Assembly: GCA_021234155.1 (NCBI GenBank)
Contig: JAJEKV010000002.1
Span: 35,384,128-35,448,127 of the forward strand
DNA length: 64,000 bases
Direction: 5' to 3'
DNA from: Isoetes taiwanensis
Lineage: Eukaryota > Streptophyta > Lycopodiopsida > Isoetales > Isoetaceae
Part shown: piece by piece, positions 46,681-59,610 of the stretch
Layout: every line of letters begins with the position of its first letter
Numbering within the stretch: the stretch's first letter is position 1
Position numbers and translations under genes: made by a program
Notes under the pieces: generated by a model
Databases searched by the model: none
What the model saw: the letters and a program-made list of their open reading frames with translations, nothing else
Told to the model about the DNA's origin: nothing

Positions 46681-47362
46681 CTAGCAACTGCTGATAGTCC
46701 CAATACTGATGGCATACATATAGAATTTTCAAGGAATGTAGTGATTCAGGAGTCATCCATAAGCACAGGTAAAAAACACAGGTTTTAAACTTAATGATAA
46801 AAAAAGTAATGATCTTCTCTTGCAGGGGATGACTGCATATCGATTACATCTGGCTCCAGCAATGCACTAGTGAGGGGAATACAATGTGGACATGGACATG
46901 GTATAAGGTCATACATCCTGCGCCTTTAGACATTATGTTCGTTAATGTGTAAACTGTTGATATTTCTAGAAATCCTCTTGAATGGTTTTCAATGATATAC
47001 AGCATAGGGAGCCTCGGGAAGATGAATTCAGTAGAGCATGTATCTAGAATTACAGTTGATGGAGCAGTATTGAATGGCACAACTAACGGTTTAAGGATAA
47101 AGACATGGTAGGCAAGGCAAGTACATGATGCAAATATTAAGTAAACAAATTCTATATATTTATCATTCATGTGCCAATCACAGTTCTAAAAAATGGCGTA
47201 TGTTGGTCAGGGAGGACAAGGGAATGCAGTTAACATATCATTTAACAACGTGGCAATGCATGATGTGCACAATCCTATCATCATTGATCAGGCATACTGC
47301 GACTCCGAAGAGCCATGCACAAATGAAGAAATAAGTTATATCAGGCAAACCCTAACCCTGTG
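46681..47362 (+). pseudogene. Polygalacturonase (GH28) fragment
   Basis: Four exons of a plant pectin-degrading polygalacturonase. Exon to 46768: LATADSPNTDGIHIEFSRNV with catalytic-region SPNTDG. Exon 46826-46907: completes STGDDCISITSGSSNAL and CGHGHGI (catalytic DD and His). Exon 47003-47111: SIGSLGKMNSVEHV and NGLRIKT. Exon 47211-47362: GGQGNAVNISFNNVAM, PIIIDQAYCDSEEPC, then a stop. The first two introns have GT-AG ends and correct phase. At 47109-47111 a TAG stands where Gln normally ends the exon, and the next intron starts GC. The N-terminal half and the last region are missing, so this is a pseudogene. Confidence 0.85.
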
Positions 47363-50300
47363 AAATTCATGCATATTTTGTTTAAAGTCTTAGGATATTC
47401 ATCTATAGAAGATTTCATGACAGCAATCTGCAGTGTCTATTGGCAACGTTGTATACTCCAACATAGTAGGCACTTCGGCATCCAAGTATGCAATCCGTAT
47501 GCTGTGCAGCCCAACAGAGCCATGCAAGAGGATCATGCTCGGAAATATTTACCTGTTGAGGGTTTAAGGATTGCCTGCTCTTGCCGATTGCCAGAACGTC
47601 ATGGATGGATCATCTCAAGGGCGTGTCATTCCCACAGCCTGTTTTGCATGACCGAAGCTTTAACTTAGCTGTAACTGATTTGCAACTATAAAATATATGT
47701 TACCATACTTTCCCTATACCTCTGCACTCTAATTTACAAAATACTCTATATGTATCGACAAGCAACACAGCTTTAAAAAGCTCACTTCTTCATAGATGCA
47801 TGCAAGAATCGTGCTGCCACATAGGCATGAAAAACAAGAGAACAGAAACATGTTCGCTTCCATGTTCTAAATCCAAATGAGGAATAGGTGACACATTTAC
47901 CAATCTATTGACTACTGAGTCTGTCCGAAAAATCCAGTCATTGCAGCAAATATTCCTTTTTAGTAAACATAGCTCCTCGATATCGAACAAAGAAGAGTGG
48001 AATAAATTTGTATGGTCTTAAGCTTCCTTTACAACTTCCTCTGCCAAAAATTAGCAAGAAAGGGCAAACTTTGCAACAGACAGATTGCATTTGGACCAAA
48101 CTGGACGATACAAGGACTACAAGGACTATACAATTTGGTTTTCATTCTAAACTGTGCACTTGCAGATGAAAATGGATGAAGGCGTTACAGGTGGTATCTT
48201 TTATGGAATATCTAAACGACCAAGAGCAGGACTCCAGGATTAAACAACTGACAGCTTCGCTCAAGGTTTGTAGATGTTGCCTAAGACCCTCTTCTGCCTT
48301 CTCTGCTATGTGTTTGGGTCCTAAATTGCTCCAAGTCATGGTATACAAACTGATTGTCTTCCTGCATTTAGGTCCAGATTAGATAGATAAAGGGACCTCT
48401 GCTAATGAATATGCCTTCCTAGATGGTTCACACAACAAGGTTGGCAAAGGAGAAAGGACAATATGGTTCACAGTGAATGCTGTCTTTGCTTTTGAAGTCA
48501 TGTTTAACAATCTTACATTTTGCTATGTCTCTGCTACCTTAAAATAAGAGTTCATTAGAAACTTATGGCATGTAGCTCATCCTGGAGATCATTGTGAAAA
48601 GGAACATTCTTAGACTATAGGTTATCAAGTATCCATCAGAATATAGCCATAACCTTGCTGGCATGAATGAACTACATGTCAGCTGTGAAAGAGGTACAGG
48701 ATCTTAGGGACATGCTATTGGCGATCAAGGTAGATTAGATGATACAATTCAACAGCAGGAATTCATGAATTAGAATTTAAAGATGAATATTGCACAAATT
48801 TGGATGCAAGACATTGCTTAAACTATTGTTGGAATGCAGTTCTTCATATTAGAACAAGCAGGTGTAGTCGCCATGTTTTACATTGCATATTCAGCTAAAC
48901 TCTTGGGTTGGTACAATTAAACATGGTAATCGTGGCATTTTTCAAATTGTTGGATGTAGTTGATGATAATGAATTCAAACATCAAGAAGCTAGCTGGAAA
49001 AGGTGCATCCAGAAATGGTTGGAGTATATGTGGTGTTCCACAAGTTGAACAAGTGGAAGCTATTTCTGGGATGCTTTGGGCACTCCAAGAAGTAGACCCG
49101 ACACAAATATTGGGTCATAGCTAGCTCCAAGGTAAAATTCCCTTCTGTACATTACTTTCGACTATCTCAGAATTTAATTCCTTATCCTATTATGCAGATC
49201 GGCTGATACACTGTTACTGCAGCTTCTGCTATTTGAACAAACTCCCCCGTGGGTCTTAATGGTAAGAATAAGCTTTCACTCTGCTTTGGTTTTACTTTGC
49301 AGCAACATTTAAGGGATACGATCTCTAACCAAAGCATTACAATGAGATGCAGCTCGTCAATGCTGGAAGGGATTCTGACGTTTAAGTTGGTTTTAAGCAT
49401 TATCAACTGGACTTCTTTGACAGGCAGTTATGCAAAGTCAGGTATCTACGATTATTTAACCTTAAGCGTTGATTAGCTAATTGAGCCTTTATATTGTTGT
49501 TGACAGTTTGGAAGATTATTGTTTAAACGTTCAGTTTTGCAACTAGCGTGAACTGGAGCTAATGCGTTCATCTAAATGCTTTTCTAGGACACTCATTAAG
49601 CTTTCCAGAAACCAAAGTTTTCTTTTCAAAGTTATGCCCTTTACATGTTGTGTTGTCAAAGCCTAGCATTATTTTTAGGCCCTCTTGCAAGCTTTCCAAC
49701 GGAAACTCTTGCTAATGAAATAGAGGTTTGCTTTGCAATTTATGGACAAAACTAGCATTAAGATACTCATTCTAGACATTAAAAAAACTTCTGATTGGCT
49801 TACGCACTTTGTCATGCATCTAATCAATTACATCCACAAATATATCATCCACTATCCAAAAAAAGATAAAACTGTTGAATTATAGATTGCAATACTGACG
49901 TAAGGCGCTTGCTCCACCAGCGCTAAATTCTTGTATTTATATAAAGTTGTTGCACGGACAGAATTAGTGTCGGTTCCAAATGATGTGAAAGAGGTCTGGT
50001 GGTGAAGAGAAAATGGTATAAAGGTTTAAGATTTCCTTTAAGATTCATTTCAATCCCTTGAGATTGCCTCAAGGTTTCTTTAGATTTTTTAAATGTTCCA
50101 TTAGGCTCTCCAGGATCCCTATAGATTCTTCAAGATTCATTTAAATTCTGTAGTTGACTTTCTCTTCAAGATTATTTTATTAGATTCTTATATATTCCTT
50201 TAGATTTCTTACAATCCCTTAAAATTTCCTCAAGATACCTACAAGAATCTCTAGAGTTGCGCCATAATTGGGCCATGTAAGCACACATTCCTAACCTCCA

Positions 50301-51930
50301 ATATAGTAAGTCATAAGCATTTGAATTTGGCTCTGCGAAAGAAGGCAAGGGGTAAGTGGATCGTTGGAGAGATAAATGGATCGTTGGAGATCGGGGCAGA
50401 GTCTATGGAAGTCTATGGGTTGGTGGTATTGAGAGCCACAAGGTCTGTAAATGGCATGTTATATTCCCTAGAATGTTGGCGTGCCTGAACTGGGTACAAT
50501 CCTTATATCTTTATTGTTATTGAGACATAATTCATTTTCTGGTCCATTCATACCACGACCTACAAGCAAAATATGGGAAAGCCATAATAATGTGGAACTC
50601 GAAATACTCGAAAAGAAGAATCAAGAGTCTATATGGAGCACAACAATATATGAGAGATCTATAATATAGAACTCTAAATACTCGAGAAGAAGAATCAAGA
50701 ATCTATAGAGAACATAGGAATATGTATATGGTCGTGAGGATGCAAGAAAATATGAGGACTCGATTAAGAATGGTTCACCACTATGTCGAACCAAAATTAA
50801 CTGACACCAACCAAGTTAAACGTGCATATTAGAAATGGGATTACTACATCATCAAGGCACTTAAACACACATATTCGAAATGGGATTGTTATATTACCAA
50901 AGCACGAATTGGTCCTTTTGTACCATTGGGTACTCTATTCTTAATATTTGTATGCATTCACTAAGAAAATGAAAGCATGTATTCATACAGGCCCTGTACA
51001 ATTTCCATTACTAATATAACTACAAAAAGCATTCTTCATAAATGGCTAATATGTTTTAGACAAAGATCATAATCACGTCAATCCTAATTGGTCTAGGTAC
51101 TGAGCTTTGCAAGCCTCTTCTTCGTCCATGTACAATTCATAAACAAAACAAAACAACACAAAACAAAACCCCACATTCAAACCATTAATAAGCCCCGACA
51201 CATAAAATGACCCAACAAGAACCATGAAAACGAAACGACAACAAGAAACATGAAAACACATTCTCGGGCCACCGTAGGGCAACCCTCCGTGCGCAGCACC
51301 TTGTTTCTTTAAAGATGCTTTAGAGAGTAAGGTGTTATGTTAGAAAAAGAGAAGATAGAGTTTTGTGCCACCTGGTGCTACTTTGTGAATGCATGAAATT
51401 ACACAGTGATGCATTAATATTGGCCAATAGAATTTGTATAATCTACAGCTTCCAACCTAAAAGTTCATAATGGGGCATATGCTTCTTTAATGTTCTCTTT
51501 ATATTTACCTATTTTTATTTGGCAAAATGGATAGTACAGCTTCTGAAGGGATTGTTCATAATAGAATATCCCAAGTCATATTATTTTTTCATCTAATCAA
51601 AATGCAAGAATCCAAATAAAGGCTCGTCATAAGGATAGACCCTGTAATACACATGAGGAATTCAGTAAAACAATCCCTGTCACTGTTCATTCAGCTTCAA
51701 ATCACACATCAAGCTCTTCAAATCGGCGCTGATAGGATTTTGCAAAGAAAGAGAAGAGATGATCTTGATCTACGAATTCATGTTAAAGGCTCCATGCAGG
51801 CCCATATCTATGGATGTGCAGGAAATCCTTTGAGCTATTGATACATTATAGCAAGACATCAGCAACATCTCAGGAAATCCTATGCATGTTATTTGGAATA
51901 TGATCATACGATTTGCTTCCAATGTGGAGG
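47363..51930. other. AT-rich stretch without a recognised gene
   Basis: Only short open frames. One at 48176-48265 reads SFMEYLNDQEQDSRIKQLTA, is exon-like and is followed by GTTTGT. Another at 51653-51841 reads ALQIGADRILQRKRRDDLDL. Neither is recognised. 50020-50260 is a low-complexity tract of repeated AGATT(C/T)(C/A)TTTA-type words. Confidence 0.35.
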
Positions 51931-53128
51931 TCCACCACAGTGTACAGGTGAAAAAAATTGCATCTGCTATTGATAATGTCTTATGTGTGCAGGGATGACA
52001 GCCATTCATTCCATATTATACTGCAGGGATGACAGCCATTGCTTTTGGCCCGCATGTTTACTTTGTATCGCATTTTCAATTAGTGATTTTCTTCTGTGGT
52101 CACAAAGCTTTGGTGTAGATTATAAGATGCTTTACTAGCTATTAGGCTAGGTTCCCTCTGTGCGTTCTGAATCCTCTGTTTCTAGAAAGCCAGGGTTACG
52201 GTGCCAGTTGATGGTGTAACAGCTGTGGATGGAAAGGTTGTGTGCCCAGAAGTGTTAGAAATATGACAATCGGCGAAGTGCTATTAGAGAGAAAAGGGGC
52301 TGGTAGCTTAGTGTTGGGCACTTGGCTGGCAAGCAGGAGATCCGGGGTTTGAGATGCATGCCAAAGAGACAATCGGTCTAGCTGAAAGCTTCTAACCTCG
52401 ACGGCCAGCAGACATACTTATATTCACAGGCCCAAGGCTAGAGACATTTACATTGCCAAGGCTCAAAGTATACATTTACATAGACTGGTTGGCATGTGCA
52501 ACTTTATACTTAAGACAGCAAGGATAGTTAAGCTGTTCATGTCAATATAATAGAAAATGAGGATTGTATAAACAGATATGACATCGAATGCATTTGTAGC
52601 AAATCAGTTTTATGCTTGATGTTATCAGAGGAAGAATGCAATGGTCTAGGTTTTATTATTTTACAGTTTGTTAAATAAATTCTTTAGTGTTGCGAGATCG
52701 ATGCCTTTGTTCAAACCTGATGGTTTTGGATTTGCCCTTGCATAGCCATGCCGTAAAACAATAATGATTCGTATGCTGTGGCATCTGGTGATTTTCTGAG
52801 CTGCGATTTGGTGCCAAATTTGCTGAACGGGGCACCTATGCTAACAAGGTAGTAAATTATTACAAGGTATGGTGAATCAATGTCTTGCAGATGAGGTTAT
52901 ATGCCGGCATGATATGAATGGACCACTCGAGTTAATGTATACCCTTCCTATTTGATTCTGCAACCTGTAACATGCTCTTTGTCTAAGTTAATTCCAAGAG
53001 CTGGAAAATGAAAAGTATAATGCTTGCTTCGGTTATGCTAAATTGCGTTTTCGCATGCTTCTTTTATGGACAAATAGAGGTGTTTGCATTTTTTCTTAAG
53101 GCAGTTAATGCGTTTTGTCCTTTTGTAG

Positions 53129-53587
53129 GAAGCTGCAAGCAAGGATGGTGGGGATCCACGACACATTCTAAATGTTAATCCAAGGTTGAAAAAGGACTGG
53201 AGTGGGAGGCCTGTTATTGAATTGAATATCTGCTATGCTGTCAATGGGGCATTGCACAACGCTGTGAAGGCCAAGGCTGGGTATCTCCAGATGAGGAACC
53301 AGGTATTTTAATCTTTGGCTTTTAAAAATATGTGGATTTTTGTTTATTCACCAAACTGCATAGACTACATACTGTTGGATATTGCTTCTATGGTGCAGTT
53401 ATATTTTTTTTCCTTGTGTGTTTCAGTATGGACTAGCAAAATGCCAAACCAGGATACAAAATGACGATGATACATTAGAAGATCTAAGTCAGCATGGTGG
53501 AACAAGTTCATTAAACATTCTGCAGGATGGGAAGGCTATCTCATTCGGGCTGATGGAAAGCATGTTGCTTTGTTTCCATGTGCAACA
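53129..53587 (+). pseudogene. Hydroxyproline O-galactosyltransferase-like fragment, copy 1
   Basis: Exon 53129-53302 (acceptor TTTTGTAG, donor GTATTT) reads [18 protein letters not shown] then [10 protein letters not shown]. Exon 53427-53587 reads YGLAKCQTRIQNDDDTLED. After a frame change at the site of a ~55-bp deletion it reads GWEGYLIRADGKHVALFPCA, the galectin-like part that precedes the GT31 catalytic domain in plant arabinogalactan galactosyltransferases. The catalytic domain is absent. The assignment rests on the [11 protein letters not shown] and EGY..ADGKHV..FP motifs. Confidence 0.6.
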
Positions 53588-54240
53588 GTGAGTAATTGTT
53601 AGTCGTGCATAATTGAGGAATCTTGACCGGTTTATTTAGTAAATTATCATTTTCACAATTGGCTCGTAAAACTGAAGCAGGGTCTTATTTTAGTAAGAGG
53701 TTGCAGGCTTTACTATTTCTGGAGACATTGATATACACTCTATTGTGGCCACACATTATTGTCGTACTCTCCAAAGTTCACAACAGAGCAGCTTATAGAG
53801 GAATCTGAAACTCTGATATCACTTCCATTGCCAAATTAGTCTTGCCTTGAGAAGGAAGTTGTGTGAATTTGAGACTAGCGTGGAATATAGATAAAAGTGG
53901 GGCTATTCAAATGCTCTCGTTCTTTGTTTTAAAGATTAGAAATCATTCCTTGGCAAAAGCATTTCTATTAGCTAAGGAAATGCTAAGGTATAATGACGGC
54001 TTATTTGTATTTCTATTAGCTAAGGTAACGACGGCTTATTTGTGGTCTAGAACATAGTAGCTAGGTGGCTTTGCAATAAAAGAAAGGCACTATAAAAAAT
54101 CCCCAAATATCATTGTTTTCTGCAAACATTCCTTGTTTCAAACATGCTTAAAAAGCAGCGGCTTTGTATAGTGCCTTTGTAAATGGGAGCTGTCCATTAG
54201 CCTAGTTGTCTACTTAGTTCTTACTAATGCGCAGCACTTG

Positions 54241-54470
54241 CACTTGGGTAGAATTTCCCCTTTGGCAAAGGCTTAGAAGGTATTGTTGGAGAATATTGTC
54301 CATTTCAGATATGTGGGCTGTTCTGGCTTACAAGGCCTCTGGTTATTGATTCAGGCACTTGGGTACAATTTTCCCTTTGGCAAAGGCTTAGAAGGCATTG
54401 TTGGAGAATATTGTCCATTTCAGATACGTGGGCTGTTCTGGCTTACAAGGCCTCTGGTTGTTAATTCAGG
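54241..54470 (+). repeat. 115-bp tandem repeat with receptor-like coding sense
   Basis: Two 115-bp units starting CACTTGGGTA at 54241 and 54356. In frame the second reads LGYNFPFGKGLEGIVGEYCP then FQIRGLFWLTRPL. This resembles the Cys-containing YPFG..C region of wall-associated/LRK10-type receptor extracellular (GUB_WAK) domains. The same pair is in duplication copy 2. Confidence 0.6.
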
Positions 54471-54553
54471 TGAACCATCTGTCTTGAAGTGTACCAAGTT
54501 CAACCTCTTTATCTTTTGCCTTAAGTTTTGCGAGTTATACAGGATCTGCAAAA

Positions 54554-54680
54554 ATGTTTTCCCTTGCGGAACTGGAGAAAGGCACTGATAAGTTTAAACC
54601 TTAGAATGCTATTGAAGAAAGGATTTGGGCGAGTATATGGAGGGATGCTGGAGGATCAGACTAAAATAGCAATAAAAGTC
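54554..54680 (+). pseudogene. Receptor-like kinase fragment (P-loop region)
   Basis: Reads FSLAELEKGTDKFKP then a stop (TAG, about 54600). After a frame change it reads KKGFGRVYGGMLEDQTKIAI and KV, the glycine-rich loop and ATP-binding Lys region of a plant receptor-like kinase (ALE2-like style: FSLAELEKATDKF). It occupies the 203-bp gap between the two duplication copies and is cut off where copy 2 begins. Confidence 0.75.
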
Positions 54681-55850
54681 CACCACAGTGTACAGGTGAA
54701 AAAAATTGCATCTGCTATTGATAATGTCTTATATGTGCAGGGATGACAGCCATTCATTCCTTATTATACTGCAGGGATGACAACCATTGCTTTTCAATTA
54801 GTGATTTTCTTCTGTGGTCACGAAGCTTTGGTGTAGATTATAAGATGCTTTACTAGCTATTAGGCTAGATTCCCTGTGTGCATTCTGTATCCTCTGTTTC
54901 TAGAAAGCCAGGGTTACGGTGCCAGTGGATGGTGTAACAGCTGTGGATGGAAAGGCTGTGTGCCCAGAAGTGTTGGAAATATGACAATCGGCGAAGTGTG
55001 ATATTAGAGAGAAAAGGGGCTGGTAGCTTAGTGTTGGGCACTTGGCTAGCAAGCAGGAGATCCGGGGTTTGAGACATGCATGCCAAAGAGACAATCGGTC
55101 TAGCTGAATGCTTCTAACCTCGACGGCCAGCAGACATAGTTATATTCACAGGCCCAAGGCTAGAGACATTTACATTGCCAAGGCTCAAAGTATACATTTA
55201 CATAGACTGGTTGGCATGTGCAACTTTCTACTTAAGACAACAAGGATAGTTAAGCTGTTCATGTCAATATAATAGAAAATGAGGATTGTATAAACAGATA
55301 TGACATCGAATGCGTTTGTAGCAAATCAGTTTTATGCTTGATGTTATCAGAGGAGGAATGCAATGGTCTAGGTTTTATTATTTTACGGTTTGTTAAATAA
55401 ATTCTTTAGTGCGGCGAGATCGATGCCTTTGTTCAAACCTGATGATTTTGGATTTGCCATTGCATAGCCATGCCGTAAAACAATAATGATTCGTATGTTG
55501 TGGCATCTGGTGATTTTCTGAGCTGCGATTTGGTGCCAAATTTGCTGAACAGGGCACCTATGCTAACAAGGCAGTAAATTATTACAAGGTATGGTGAATC
55601 AATGTCTTGCAGATGAGGTTATATGACAGCATGATATGAATGGACCACTCGAGTTAATATATACCCTTCCTATTTGATTCTGCAACCTGTAACATGCTCT
55701 TTGTCTAAGTTAATTCCAAGAGCTGGAAAATGAAAAGTATAATGCTTGCTTCGGTTATGCTAAATTGCATTTTCGCATGCTTCTTTTATGGACAAATAGA
55801 GGTGTTTGCATTTTTTCTTAAGGCAGTTAATGCTTTTTGTCCTTTTGTAG

Positions 55851-56365
55851 GAAGCTGCAAGCAAGGATGGTGGGGATCCACGACACATTCTAAATGTTAA
55901 TCCAAGGTTGAAAGAGGACTGGAGTGGGAGGCCTGTTATTGAATTGAATATCTGCAATGCTGTCAATGGGGCATTGCACAACGCTGTGAAGGCCAAGGCT
56001 GGGTATCTCCAGATGAGGAACCAGGTATTTTAATCTTTGGCTTTTAAAAATATGTGGATTTTTGTTTATTCACCAAAATGCATAGACTACATACTGTTGG
56101 ATGTTGCTTCTATGGTGCAGTTATATTTTTTTCCTTGTGTGTTTCAGTGTGAACTAGCAAAATGCCAAACCAGGATACAAAATGACGATGATACATTAGA
56201 AGATCTAAGTCAGCATGGTGGAACAAGTTCGTTAAACATTCTGCAAAATCAAGTGCCGAGTGGAGCTATCCGTTTGTGGAAGACCTATTGTTTATTAGGG
56301 CAGGATGGGAAGGCTATCTCATTCGGGCTGATGGAAAGCATGTTGCTTCGTTTCCATGTGCAACA
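55851..56365 (+). pseudogene. Hydroxyproline O-galactosyltransferase-like fragment, copy 2
   Basis: Same exons as copy 1 (55851-56024 and 56148-56365). This copy keeps the stretch lost in copy 1, which reads SSAEWSYPFVEDLLFIRAGW then EGYLIRADGKHVASFPCA. That contains the (W)PYPF..LF..AG.EGY..DG.HV..FP pattern of plant GT31 proteins with a galectin domain, so it is the better copy for identifying the family. Frame changes and the missing catalytic domain make it a pseudogene. Confidence 0.65.
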
Positions 56366-57034
56366 GTGAGTAATTGTTAGTTGTGCATAATTGAGGAATC
56401 TTGACTGGTTTATTTAGTAAATTATCATTTTCACAATTGGCTCGTAAAACTGAAGCAGGGTTTTATTTTAGTAAGAGGTTGCAGGCTTTACTATTTCTGG
56501 AGACATTGATATACACTCTATTGTGGCCACACATTATTGTCGTACTCTAATCCAAAGTTCACAACAGAGCAGCTTATAGAGGAATCTGAAACTCTGATAT
56601 CACTTCCATTGCCAAATTAGTCTTGCCTTGAGAAGGAAGTTGTGTGAATTTGAGACTAGTGTGGAATATAGATAAAAGTGGGGCTATTCAAATGCTCTCG
56701 TTCTTTGTTTTAAAGATTAGAAATCATTCCTTGGCAAAAGCATTTCTATTAGCTAAGGAAATGCTAAGGTAACGACGGCTTATTTGTATTTCTATTAGCT
56801 AAGGTAACGACGCCTTATTTGTGGTCTAGAACATAGTAGCTAGGTGGCTTTGCAATAAAAGAAAGGCACTATAAAAAATCCCCAAATATCATTGTTTTCT
56901 ACAAACATTCCTTCATCATCAGAATTTTGTTTCAAACATGCTTAAAAAGCAGCGGCTTTGTATAGTGCCTTTGTAAATGGGAGCTGTCCATTAGCCTAGT
57001 TGTCTGCTTAGTTCTTACTAATGCGCAGCACTTG

Positions 57035-57264
57035 CACTTGGGTAGAATTTCCCCTTTGGCAAAGGCTTAGAAGGCATTGTTGGAGAATGTTGTCCATTTC
57101 AGATATGTGGGCTGTTCTGGCTTACAAGGCCTCTGGTTATTGATTCAGGCACTTGGGTACAATTTTCCCTTTGGCAAAGGCTTAGAAGGCATTGTTTGAG
57201 AATATTGTCCCTTTCAGATACGTGGGCTGTTCTGGCTTACAAGGCCTCTGGTTGTTGATTCAGG
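57035..57264 (+). repeat. 115-bp tandem repeat, copy in duplication 2
   Basis: Units at 57035 and 57150 match those at 54241 and 54356. Confidence 0.9.
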
Positions 57265-57269
57265 TGAAC

Positions 57270-58980
57270 AGTCCATGCTCATGTTTCCCAAGGTCTGTAA
57301 TGTCTCATGATACATGGGTTTTAGGTTAAAGGGTTTAAGATTTACGGTCAGAGTAACTATTGACTACTAGCGCTAGTTTAGGTTTAAGGGTTTAGAATTT
57401 TAGGGGTTACTTTCAGATTTAGTGTGTGAAGTTTATGTTATTTAGGTTTCACATGGTATAATTTCTCACTCAAAGAAACAGTAACATGTTAATAAAGTCT
57501 TCGCAACCTGTTGACTTTGCAAAATCCCTTTCGGCAGTACGACACCTCTTTGTTACTTCAGAGGACATGTACCACCATTATACTCTAAATCAAGAGACAT
57601 CAAGATAGAAAAAGTATAGCGAAGCGATACATGAAGAGACGGGAGATTCCCCAAAGAATCCTCATTCGGCATCATGTAAGTAAGTAAATAAGTAAGTAAG
57701 TAAGTAGGGGAGAAGAGAACTGCCCGCAGGTATGCCACCATTAAGTACATTCACTCAAATCTTATAGTATTTTATAAATATTAATATACCGTGTATAAAA
57801 ACTTGTACAGGCATACCCCATAAACGAGGATCGCTATGTATGGTCCAGATCAAGGAATAAAGGGCAAATATGCCCATCCGACAGCTCTCGATGCCCGGAG
57901 TAACCCCCCGTGTGAATATGCACCCAAACCAAAGGGGGTTTCAGGGGGATTGTAATTTAAAAATATTAGATGCAATGGTTTAAGTTAAATTAATGTTAAT
58001 GGTAGTTATGTGTTGGTTGTTCTATTAAAAAAAATTTTGGGCCCTTCGGGCCCTTAAGGAAACAATGAGATGGCAACATATCTTGTGTAGAACTATAAAA
58101 CCTTTATTTCTCTTTGCAATGCAAAAGTCTGCCCTTATGCGAAGGGGTGAAACAATCAGATATGTTTACGTATATGTCACTTTCCTCTACAAACAGAAGC
58201 TCACGATGTCCAATTTTTGAATTGATCCTTAATAGTTTGGTTTTAGTGTGATCACGACTCTGGACTTGAACCATCGAGAGATGTGTGGCATCTGGTGAAA
58301 CGCATGCAAGATACTCTTCTTCTTCGTGTACTCCACACAGAGATATCCGCCCATGTTACATCTCCCCAACAAAGCAGGTACAATGCCCAGGCGTTACCTT
58401 TCCCATGCAGCCCCAAACGTGATTATGTTTAGGCTCTCCAAATGTTATAGGCACCACAAAAATCTCATCATCTCGCACATAAGCTATGGAGGAACCATCG
58501 GTGATAATTGAGGATCAATAATTGGAGACCATGAGGTGATCCCAATACGAGGCGCAGTGCATCGGGAACATCCCGAACATAGACCTAGGTAAAAAGGCGT
58601 AAAACAAGATCAATTACTCAATGCAGAATGGACATTCTATGTTGGTTCCACACATAATGCAAGAGTGCCTATTAGTTTACAAAAGTCGATTTGTGCGGGT
58701 TAAAGTTGAGAGATTAAAAGGAAGACCATTTATTGCCGATTGTGGAATGTGAAAGGCCACTCATTTCATGGGGAATTCAAATCTAACAATAGTCAAGACA
58801 TTTTAGAAATATTAAGAGATGAATGCAAAAAGCTTAAAAGTAGACAAGAAGAATTGGATGAAAGAAATGAAACTTACTCCACCAAGGTGGTGGAACCATA
58901 AGATGGGAGTGCACCCCGCTTTGGCCCACAAAAATCTTTATGTTCAGAAATCCAACGTGAACAAAGCGGATAAAGGGGGG
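57270..58980. other. No recognised gene
   Basis: Includes a (TAAG)n microsatellite at 57675-57706 and a GGGCCC-TTC-GGGCCC hairpin at 58039-58053. There are small degenerate repeats of GGTTTAAGGGTTTA near 57320-57400. The ORF at 58326-58511 is unrecognised. Confidence 0.45.
57675..57706. repeat. (TAAG)n microsatellite
   Basis: About eight units of TAAG with one interruption (TAAATAAG). Confidence 0.95.
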
Positions 58981-59610
58981 TCAGACAGATGATACATTAG
59001 AAGGTGCACAAGAGGGCAGCACATTTGGGAGCCGACCGAGAATGGAACAAGGCCAGCCAGTAGTGGGGGCCCTCTGTCTCATTTTAAAATGGCTTAGAAA
59101 ATTGGCTTCATGGGCACCACCCACTTCCCCTGAAAGAAGAGAACCATCAATGCAAAGGTTTCTATCTATCTCATCTACCCAATGTTGGGCTCGTGAAATG
59201 TAATGCACAATAATGTGCTCCCCAAAATAAAATGGCAGACGCTTCATGTTCTCGCAAATCCTACAAGACTTGCTACAAAGACTGTCAAGGTTCCATGTTA
59301 GTGCACTAAAATCAGATATAATGGCAAGACCCACTTGTCACATTCACCGCCAAGGATAGAAGATGGCATAGAGTGCTTGCAGAGGAAGAAGGACAAAACG
59401 GAACATGTTATCATTTTAGGGAAGAAGTCAAGCTTGTCCGCCAGAACACCACCGAGAAGGCCCATAGCTGGGACCAAAAATAAATGAACAACAACAATGG
59501 TCGTTGTTGATTTTAAGTCTAAGGCAGACTTCCCAAGACCTATCAATATGCCACACAAATTTCGACGGCCAAATCTTACCATTTATAAGGCTTCCACCAA
59601 GAACAAGCAT
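58981..59610 (-). pseudogene. Unknown open stretches on the minus strand
   Basis: Three overlapping frames (59610-59428, 59582-59298 and 59334-58981) together give a continuous coding-like sequence. It includes RFGRRNLCGILIGLGKSALD, HLFLVPAMGLLGGVL and AQHWVDEIDRNLCIDGSLLS. A gene broken by frame changes is plausible. I do not recognise the product. Confidence 0.3.

Larger units (their letters stand above)
51931..54475 (+). repeat. Large direct duplication, copy 1 (2,545 bp)
   Basis: Aligns along its whole length with 54679-57269, with start TCCACCACAGTGTACAGG and end GGTGAAC in common. It differs by scattered substitutions. It carries ~30 bp that copy 2 lacks (around 52048) and lacks ~55 bp of coding-like sequence present in copy 2 (56246-56302). 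The two copies are 203 bp apart. Confidence 0.95.
54679..57269 (+). repeat. Large direct duplication, copy 2 (2,591 bp)
   Basis: Second copy of 51931-54475. Its left edge falls inside the kinase fragment, right after the ATP-binding Lys codons. Confidence 0.95.

Noticed and set aside
58039-58053. Intrinsic terminator (GGGCCCTTCGGGCCC hairpin)
   Set aside because: No gene precedes it and the setting is plant nuclear DNA; treated as a chance palindrome.
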